From positions 1,922,001 to 1,986,000 of the forward strand of contig NZ_CBDDBS010000003.1 of assembly GCF_965225875.1 (NCBI RefSeq): a stretch of DNA of 64,000 nucleotides. Reading direction: 5' to 3'. Position numbers and translations under genes: made by a program. Within the stretch, counting starts at the first letter, position 1. Each line of letters starts with the position of its first letter. This document shows positions 60,652 to 64,000 of this stretch, one piece after another. The stretch comes from Haliscomenobacter sp965225875. Lineage in GTDB: Bacteria > Bacteroidota > Bacteroidia > Chitinophagales > Saprospiraceae. Under the pieces are notes generated by a model that was not told where the DNA came from, did not search any database, and worked only from the letters and a program-made list of their open reading frames with translations.

Positions 60652-61770
60652 ATGCCCAAAAAGCCCTCAAAACCTCATGATGAATTTTTCAAGGCTACTT
60701 TTAGTCGAGTGAAAGTAGCCAGGGAATATTTGCAAAAAATGCTTTCACCGGCATTGTTACAATTACTTGACTTAAAGAAACTCAATAGGGTTAATGGGTC
60801 ATACGTTTCGCCAACTTTACGAGAATTTTTTACTGATGTAGTGTATGAATGCCCATTGAAAAATAGTGAGCTGAAAATTTGTATCTCCATCCTTTTTGAA
60901 CACAAAAGTAGTCCTGAGAAATATCCTCATTTTCAATTGTTGCGCTACATGCTGGATGCCTGGGAAGAGCAGATAAAACAAAAAGTGACCTTAACTCCTT
61001 TTGTGCCGACAATTATTTATCATGGAGAAGATAATTGGGTAAAAAGGGATTTATCTACCTATTTTTCGGAACAAATTCCAACAGGTTTGCTGCCTTATTT
61101 GCCTAGTTTTGACTATCACTTCACACATGTTACAGCCATGAGTGATGAGGAGATTCTGAGCTTGGGCAAAAGCTTGTTGACCAATGCATTTTTGATGATG
61201 AAGCACATTTGGGAACCAGATTTTGTCTTGCAAAATCCACGCCTGATTTTCATCAACCTGGATGAAATAAGCAGCCCCAGAGCCTTTATCTTTACAATGC
61301 TTGCATATTTTTTAAAAAACTCGGAACTTGCCAAAGAGAAAATTCAACACTTCATCGAGATTTTGCCAAAAACATTAAACGAAACCATTATGAGTACTTA
61401 TGACATGCTGATTGAAGAAGGGATTGAAAAAGGCTTAAAAATAAACCAGGAGTTATTGGCAAAAGAGCGTATGCGAGCAGAAGAGGAGCGTATGCGAGCA
61501 GAAGAGGAGCGTATGCGAGCAGAAGAGGAGCGTATGCGAGCAGAAGAGGAGCGTATGCGAGCAGAAGAGGAGCGTATGCGAGCAGAAGAGGAGCGTATGC
61601 GAGCAGAAGAGGAGCATCAAAAAGCCGAAGAAGAACGGCTACGCCTCGACAATGTAATCGTTTACCTGCATAATGTGGCTCAAATGCCCATCATTGAAAT
61701 TGCCAGCATGACCGAACGAGAAATAGCTTATATCGAAGCGCTTGTTCTCAAAAAAAATGAAGAAGAATAA
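60652..61770 (+). CDS. Rpn-family PD-(D/E)XK nuclease/transposase-like protein
   Basis: A 372-residue protein of the Rpn (recombination-promoting nuclease, formerly transposase_31) family. Residues 8-20 PHDEFFKATF, D62 and E83-x-K85 (LFEHKSS) form the nuclease core, then YLPSFDYHF and STYDMLIEEGIEKG. Residues about 271-330 are a highly charged coiled coil of seven exact ERMRAEE units. Known Rpn proteins promote RecA-independent recombination or restrict phage. The paralogue at 23849-24560 has lost the active site. Confidence 0.88.
   Translation: MPKKPSKPHDEFFKATFSRVKVAREYLQKMLSPALLQLLDLKKLNRVNGSYVSPTLREFFTDVVYECPLKNSELKICISILFEHKSSPEKYPHFQLLRYMLDAWEEQIKQKVTLTPFVPTIIYHGEDNWVKRDLSTYFSEQIPTGLLPYLPSFDYHFTHVTAMSDEEILSLGKSLLTNAFLMMKHIWEPDFVLQNPRLIFINLDEISSPRAFIFTMLAYFLKNSELAKEKIQHFIEILPKTLNETIMSTYDMLIEEGIEKGLKINQELLAKERMRAEEERMRAEEERMRAEEERMRAEEERMRAEEERMRAEEERMRAEEEHQKAEEERLRLDNVIVYLHNVAQMPIIEIASMTEREIAYIEALVLKKNEEE
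61465..61611 (+). repeat. Seven exact 21-bp tandem repeats within the Rpn gene
   Basis: GAGCGTATGCGAGCAGAAGAG repeated seven times with no difference that I can see, then an eighth degenerate unit (GAGCATCAA...). Each unit adds ERMRAEE to a coiled coil. Gain or loss of units keeps the frame, so length variation is easy. Confidence 0.9.
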
Positions 61771-61826
61771 CCCAACGTAGTGATTGCGATAATTAGAAAA
61801 TACTATCTTGGAAAAAAAGAACAACT

Positions 61827-62444
61827 ATGCTACTAAAAATCAATCCCGACAACCCCGAAGGCCGCAAAATCAGCCAAGTAGTAGAAAAGCTCAACGAAGG
61901 TGGCATCATCATTTATCCAACGGACACTGTATATGGTTTGGGTTGTGACATCAACAACCAGGCCGCGGTAGAAAAAATCTGTCGCTTGCGGCGACTGGAC
62001 CCAAAAGATGCCATGTTGGCCATCATTTGTAAAGACATCAGCCAGGTTCAGGAATATACCCAACAAATTGACAATCCAACCTTTAAATTGCTCAAACGCA
62101 ACCTGCCGGGTGCTTTTACCTTCATCTTACCCGCTGCGGGAAGTGTGCCCAAGATGTTCCGCAACCGCAAAAAAACCATCGGCATCCGGGTTCCTGACCA
62201 CAATATCCCGATGCAATTGGTGGAAGGTTTGGGCCGTCCAATTTTGACCACCTCCCTTAAATCAGACGATGAAATCCTGGAGTACTTCACCGATCCCGAA
62301 CTCATCTACGAAGATTTCCAGAAGCTGGTCGACATCGTCATCGATAGTGGAAATGGTGGCAACACCCCTTCAACAGTAGTCGACTGCACCCAGGAAAAGC
62401 CAGTCGTACTGCGATTAGGCGCAGGTATGTTAGAGTTTTCCTAA
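61827..62444 (+). CDS. Sua5/YciO/YrdC-family protein (threonylcarbamoyl-AMP synthase-like)
   Basis: A 205-residue cytoplasmic protein. The YrdC fold is shown by GGIIIYPTDTVYGLGCDI, RRLDPKDAMLAI, GAFTFILPA and IGIRVPDHNIP. Sua5/TsaC makes threonylcarbamoyl-AMP for tRNA t6A37. This form, with STVVDCTQEKPVVLRLGAG at the end, is close to YciO-like members, which share the fold but not always the activity. Its position gives no operon clue. Confidence 0.88.
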   Translation: MLLKINPDNPEGRKISQVVEKLNEGGIIIYPTDTVYGLGCDINNQAAVEKICRLRRLDPKDAMLAIICKDISQVQEYTQQIDNPTFKLLKRNLPGAFTFILPAAGSVPKMFRNRKKTIGIRVPDHNIPMQLVEGLGRPILTTSLKSDDEILEYFTDPELIYEDFQKLVDIVIDSGNGGNTPSTVVDCTQEKPVVLRLGAGMLEFS

Positions 62445-62548
62445 TCAACACATAGTGGATTCTCTTGTTGTTTGCCGACAAAATTAGGCATGGCAAGTAT
62501 TTGGCACAGACAGAAAGTTTAACTTCGCTGCGTTAAATCTCATTTGTC

Positions 62549-64000
62549 ATGAAGAAATTTCTATTGCCCCTCCTGTTCCTGATCAACACCTGGCTTGTTG
62601 CACAAAATGCAACCTTGCGGGGCAACGTGTACGATGAAGAAACGGGTAACCCCATTGGCTATGCCGTCATCAGTATAGCCAATAATCCGGGTCAGGGGGC
62701 AATCACCGACCCCAATGGTTTTTTTAGCATTGCCAACCTTAGTCCGGGTAAATACCAAATCAACATTTCCTATCTGGGTTACGAAAACGCCTCGTTCGAA
62801 CGAGAACTCGCGGCGGGCTCTATCAACTACCAACGTTTTTTACTCAAACCTGCGGCCATTCAATTGGAGGAGGTCGACATTTCAGGAAGGCGTTCCCAGG
62901 CCCGATCGCAAATTCAGATTTCCAAACTGAGTGTGTCGTCCAAACAAATCCGCAGTCTCCCCTCCACTGGTGGCGAGGCCGATGTGGCTCAATACCTGAC
63001 AGTGATTCCTGGTGTGGTCAGCTCTGGCGACCAAGGTGGGCAATTGTACATTCGCGGCGGCTCACCCGTACAAAACAAGATGCTGCTCGATGGCATGATC
63101 ATTTATAATCCATTCCATTCTATTGGTTTGTTCTCCGTTTTTGAAACCGAAACCATCCGCAACATGGATGTGTACACCGGGGGTTACAATGCTGAATACG
63201 GTGGCAGAATTTCGGCCGTAGTTGACATCAAAACCCGCGAAGGCAACCGCAAGCGTTTGAGTGGTCTGGTTTCGGCCAGTCCCTTTCAGGCCAAGGCGCT
63301 GATTGAAGGGCCGATTAAACCCTTAAAAAACGAAAACGGCAACAGCATATCCTTTCTGTTTACAGGCAAACATGCCTTGATTGATCAAACTTCGCGCTCT
63401 TTGTACAGCTACGCCGTAGACAGCAATTATTATTCTTTTGCCCAAAAAGACACTAGCTTGAGTGTGGCCAAAAGCCTGCCTTTTCGATATACCGACTTGT
63501 ACGGCAAGTTGTCTTTTAATGCCGAAAATGGTAGCAAATTGGATCTCTTTGGTTTCAATTTCAGAGACCAGTTCAATTTTGCCGGGCTGGCTAAACTGGA
63601 TTGGACCTCGACTGGCGGCGGAGGCAATTTCACCCTGATTCCCAACAACTCCAATGTGGTGCTCAACGGTACAGTGGGTTTTAGCAACTACAATATTTCC
63701 TTGTTGGAAAAAGATGGCGCGCCCCGCCAAAGTGGCATCAGCACCTACAACGCCAACCTCAACTTCACGTATTATGGCAACCACAATCAAGTCACTTATG
63801 GTTTTGAATTTGTAGGATTCAACACCGATTTCCGCTTTAGGAATCTGGTGGGGTTGAGTTTTGCTCAGGAAGATTTCACCAGTGAATTGGCTGGGTACGC
63901 CAAGTATCGGCAGGAATTGAAGAACCTGGTGCTGGAGCCGGGTTTTCGGGTTCATTATTACGCTTCGCAGTCGCGGATGTCTCTGGAACCACGCCTGGGT
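62549..64000 (+). CDS. TonB-dependent receptor with carboxypeptidase-regulatory-like domain (3' end outside window)
   Basis: Outer-membrane receptor, open to the window edge. Signal peptide MKKFLLPLLFLINTWLVAQ, then a CarboxypepD_reg-like domain (LRGNVYDEETGNPIGYAVISI...LSPGKYQINISYLGYE) and plug (YIRGGSPVQNKMLLDGMIIYNPFHSIGLFSVF and YNAEYGGRISAVVDI). Unlike SusC proteins it lacks the SusC-type signature before the plug, so it is a classic TonB receptor. The substrate is unknown. Confidence 0.93.
   Translation, partial: MKKFLLPLLFLINTWLVAQNATLRGNVYDEETGNPIGYAVISIANNPGQGAITDPNGFFSIANLSPGKYQINISYLGYENASFERELAAGSINYQRFLLKPAAIQLEEVDISGRRSQARSQIQISKLSVSSKQIRSLPSTGGEADVAQYLTVIPGVVSSGDQGGQLYIRGGSPVQNKMLLDGMIIYNPFHSIGLFSVFETETIRNMDVYTGGYNAEYGGRISAVVDIKTREGNRKRLSGLVSASPFQAKALIEGPIKPLKNENGNSISFLFTGKHALIDQTSRSLYSYAVDSNYYSFAQKDTSLSVAKSLPFRYTDLYGKLSFNAENGSKLDLFGFNFRDQFNFAGLAKLDWTSTGGGGNFTLIPNNSNVVLNGTVGFSNYNISLLEKDGAPRQSGISTYNANLNFTYYGNHNQVTYGFEFVGFNTDFRFRNLVGLSFAQEDFTSELAGYAKYRQELKNLVLEPGFRVHYYASQSRMSLEPRLG

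Overview
The window looks like a chromosome segment of a free-living, polysaccharide-degrading member of the Bacteroidota. The evidence is a SusC/SusD pair with its own ECF sigma factor and FecR-type anti-sigma factor, a protease with a C-terminal T9SS-type sorting domain, many short Bacteroidota-type signal peptides and lipoboxes, TAnnTTTG-type promoter boxes, and several secreted glycan-active enzymes. A Saprospiria lineage such as Haliscomenobacter is my guess from gene content. I could not test it.

Layout. 1-7.6 kb: a GH78 alpha-L-rhamnosidase (cut by the window edge), a LOG-family nucleotide hydrolase, a sulfatase, a lipoprotein, a SlyD-like prolyl isomerase and an esterase. 7.7-13.2 kb: one very large gene for a DUF4062-NACHT STAND-type ATPase with about 31 helical repeats, lying between an intact esterase and the wreck of a second esterase. 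13.6-20.1 kb: ordinary chromosomal genes, ending in a two-gene operon of a polynucleotide-kinase-like protein and a Thg1-like 3'-5' RNA polymerase. 20.2-24.6 kb: debris (half of a RAYT element, a DUF433 antitoxin-like gene with a stub partner, an Rpn nuclease that has lost its active site) around a DinB-like gene and an S10 peptidase. 24.8-27.5 kb: a GH2 glycosidase. 27.9-33.0 kb: an AT-rich island with an ATPase that has a nuclease-like tail, an ApeA-like HEPN protein, a frameshifted small secreted gene and a second HEPN protein. This is probably a defence island. 33.0-34.0 kb: a complete RAYT transposase element with inverted terminal repeats. 34.6-38.2 kb: a START-domain protein, an orphan protein, a tRNA-Arg(UCU) gene interrupted by a group I intron, and a hydrolase. 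38.5-48.7 kb: ECF sigma, FecR, SusC, SusD and an ASPIC/UnbV lipoprotein. 48.9-62.4 kb: a subtilase, an LRR lipoprotein, a CpxP-like protein, a sterol-desaturase-like hydroxylase, HtrA, Hsp20, guaA, a periplasmic-binding-like lipoprotein, a TrmH-type methylase, an intact Rpn protein with a 21-bp tandem repeat, and a Sua5-type protein. The window ends inside a TonB-dependent receptor gene.

Two themes stand out. First, genome-defence and mobile-element content: the NACHT giant, two HEPN proteins, an ATPase with a nuclease-like tail, RAYT and Rpn genes. Second, long near-perfect intergenic palindromes, at least ten of them, built from short internal repeats and falling into families. One family shows paired (compensatory) base changes between copies. 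My best candidates for something new are the DUF4062-NACHT-repeat protein, the AT-rich HEPN/ATPase island, and the intron-bearing tRNA-Arg.
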